DNA of 64,000 nucleotides from Candidatus Electrothrix aestuarii (GTDB lineage Bacteria; Desulfobacterota; Desulfobulbia; Desulfobulbales; Desulfobulbaceae): NCBI GenBank assembly GCA_032595685.2, contig CP159373.1, positions 3,981,821 to 4,045,820 of the forward strand, read 5' to 3'. Shown piece by piece: positions 63,108 to 64,000 of this stretch (position 1 is its first letter; each line of letters starts with the position of its first letter). The notes under the pieces were generated by a model. It saw only the letters and a program-made list of their open reading frames with translations, ran no database searches and was not told where the DNA came from. The position numbers and the translations under genes were made by a program.

Positions 63108-63826
63108 CTAGTTATGCCTTAAATATCTATGGAATGGAAGGCGAAAATCTATGGGCAGCAATATGCCTAAAACAACGAAATTTCTTTTCTAGGTTTTATG
63201 ACACACCATTATTGCATATCGGTGAGTGTAATCCTTCTCTTGCAAAAGCCTGTCTAGATGATTTCTCTGTTTTCGAAGTACTATCTAATCTCAAAGACCC
63301 TGTTTTGCAAAAAATTGATAGCTATCTAGTGGCGTTACATAAAAAATCCCATATTGAACGTATGCAAGTAAGCTATACTCGAGCCAAATTGGCCCCACTA
63401 CCTAAAGAAAAAATTGATCCACTTGTTATTGTTAATCCATATACCAGGGGGCTAAAAAAACTCATGTTGGCTTTTATCGAATCAAACATTAAACGGGCAG
63501 AGCAGCTTTATCAAGAAGCAGCGGAGCATCTCTGGCACATCCGTTATTATCATGTTGAGGCCCTCTATTTTTATGCTAAGTTTCTTCAGCAATATGAAGC
63601 AGATAATTTTTCCGAGGTATATCAGCGAGGTTTAAAACTCGCGAAGAAACACCATTATCGTTTTCTCCAATACCGCTTTGAGGAACTGGCTAATCCAACT
63701 GGCAAGCCCTATGATGCACGCAATTATCCTCTGCCGGACAACCAAGATTTTAGTGAATATATTGATTTTTTGATTAAACAGAATATGGCTATCAAAAGTG
63801 GAAAATTAAAATTTGTTTATCGATGA
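63108..63826 (+). pseudogene. 3' part of the CHAT-SIR2-STAND gene beyond the IS
   Basis: In frame with the 5' part once the IS is removed: after the shared CTAGTTA the frame reads S-Y-A-L-N-I-Y-G-M-E-G-E-N-L-W-A-A-I-C, continuing to a stop at 63826. The 230-residue frame from the ATG at 63134 is therefore the old C-terminus and not a new gene. It is helical, basic and TPR-like (A-E-Q-L-Y-Q-E-A-A-E-H-L-W, Y-F-Y-A-K-F-L-Q-Q-Y, V-Y-Q-R-G-L-K-L-A-K-K), as expected for the ligand-sensing region of a STAND protein. The full ancestral protein would be about 1,430 aa. Confidence 0.8.
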
Positions 63827-63837
63827 GGTATAATATA

Positions 63838-63930
63838 ATGCCACCTTTCCCCCTTGACAGTCTCCCCCTTGCGAACTATCGTCAAAAGATATCCAACAAC
63901 CTGATAACAAAGTTACTCTATGGAGAATAA
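63838..63930 (+). CDS. Possible 30-codon ORF after the STAND gene
   Basis: ATG at 63838, 12 bases after the STAND stop, ending TAA at 63930. TATAAT (63829-63834) stands just before it, so this could instead be a promoter region. Pro/Leu-rich, no homology I can see. Low support. Confidence 0.2.
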   Translation: MPPFPLDSLPLANYRQKISNNLITKLLYGE

Positions 63931-64000
63931 CGCTGATATAGTGACCAGGCAGATTTTGCACGGCACCCAAAAGGCAGCAAAAGAATACACTTTCAATAGC
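63920..64000 (+). CDS. Start of a gene running off the right edge
   Basis: ATG at 63920 begins a frame that is still open at the window end (27 codons: M-E-N-N-A-D-I-V-T-R-Q-I-L-H-G-T-Q...). It overlaps the small ORF before it by 11 bases. If real it belongs to the same conflict locus as the STAND gene. Too short to name. Confidence 0.35.
   Translation, partial: MENNADIVTRQILHGTQKAAKEYTFNS

Noticed and set aside
63134..63826. Independent 230-aa gene
   Set aside because: It is the C-terminus of the STAND protein: the frame continues upstream to the IS junction and joins the 5' part exactly.

Overview
The window reads as a Gram-negative bacterial chromosome segment: it has lpxB, a ClC channel, an undecaprenyl-linked polysaccharide cluster and many sensor kinases. 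Gene content (PEP/pyruvate-binding protein, KamA-type radical SAM enzyme, DKNYY protein, REC-DUF3369-HD-GYP regulator) and the amount of mobile DNA fit Desulfobacterota, perhaps Desulfobulbales including cable-bacterium relatives. The lineage is inferred from gene content alone; no rRNA or tRNA gene was recognised.

Layout. 1-4.9 kb is a scarred accessory region: the end of a PEP/pyruvate-binding protein, a 42-bp tandem repeat, and an IS66-type element whose two flanks hold fragments of unrelated genes (a NACHT-type membrane C-terminus and the first 31 codons of a SpvB/TcB-like toxin). 4.9-12 kb holds housekeeping and metabolic genes (KamA-type and B12-binding radical SAM proteins, methyltransferase, metallo-hydrolase, two acyltransferase-like proteins). 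12.0-17.5 kb, minus strand, is a compact operon: a SMEK-like/STAND NTPase gene (interrupted by a 224-bp MITE and probably frameshifted), two small proteins (one starting with a Ser-rich F-V-S-N-S-S-S-T-S-F motif), a radical SAM/SPASM enzyme and a small membrane protein. This is the best candidate for an undescribed system. 17.5-21.3 kb has two exported proteins, a SpeD-like enzyme and an M18 aminopeptidase. 21.8-23.2 kb holds a decayed ABC transporter whose ATPase gene carries the second MITE copy.

24.9-41.2 kb is an AT-rich exopolysaccharide locus: glycoside hydrolase, O-antigen ligase/polymerase, flippase, F420-hydrogenase-beta-type and pyruvyl-transferase-type proteins, three glycosyltransferases, two sulfotransferases, the polyprenyl-phosphate initiating transferase and an asparagine synthetase paralogue. 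It suggests a sulfated, possibly pyruvylated surface polymer. 41.3-48 kb is cellular (DUF533 protein, dGTPase-like HD protein, ClC channel, RapZ-C protein, phasin-like protein, UbiB kinase). 48.2-56.1 kb is a signalling block of three histidine kinases and an HD-GYP response regulator, followed by lpxB.

57.9-63.8 kb encodes a very large CHAT-SIR2-STAND conflict protein split by an IS1182/IS5-like element. Removing the element and one 7-bp target duplication restores one frame of about 1.43 kaa. Overall, three STAND-type genes have been hit by three different mobile elements, which suggests that losing these systems is tolerated or selected here. Several apparent frameshifts lie at short homopolymers, so sequencing error should be excluded before calling them mutations.
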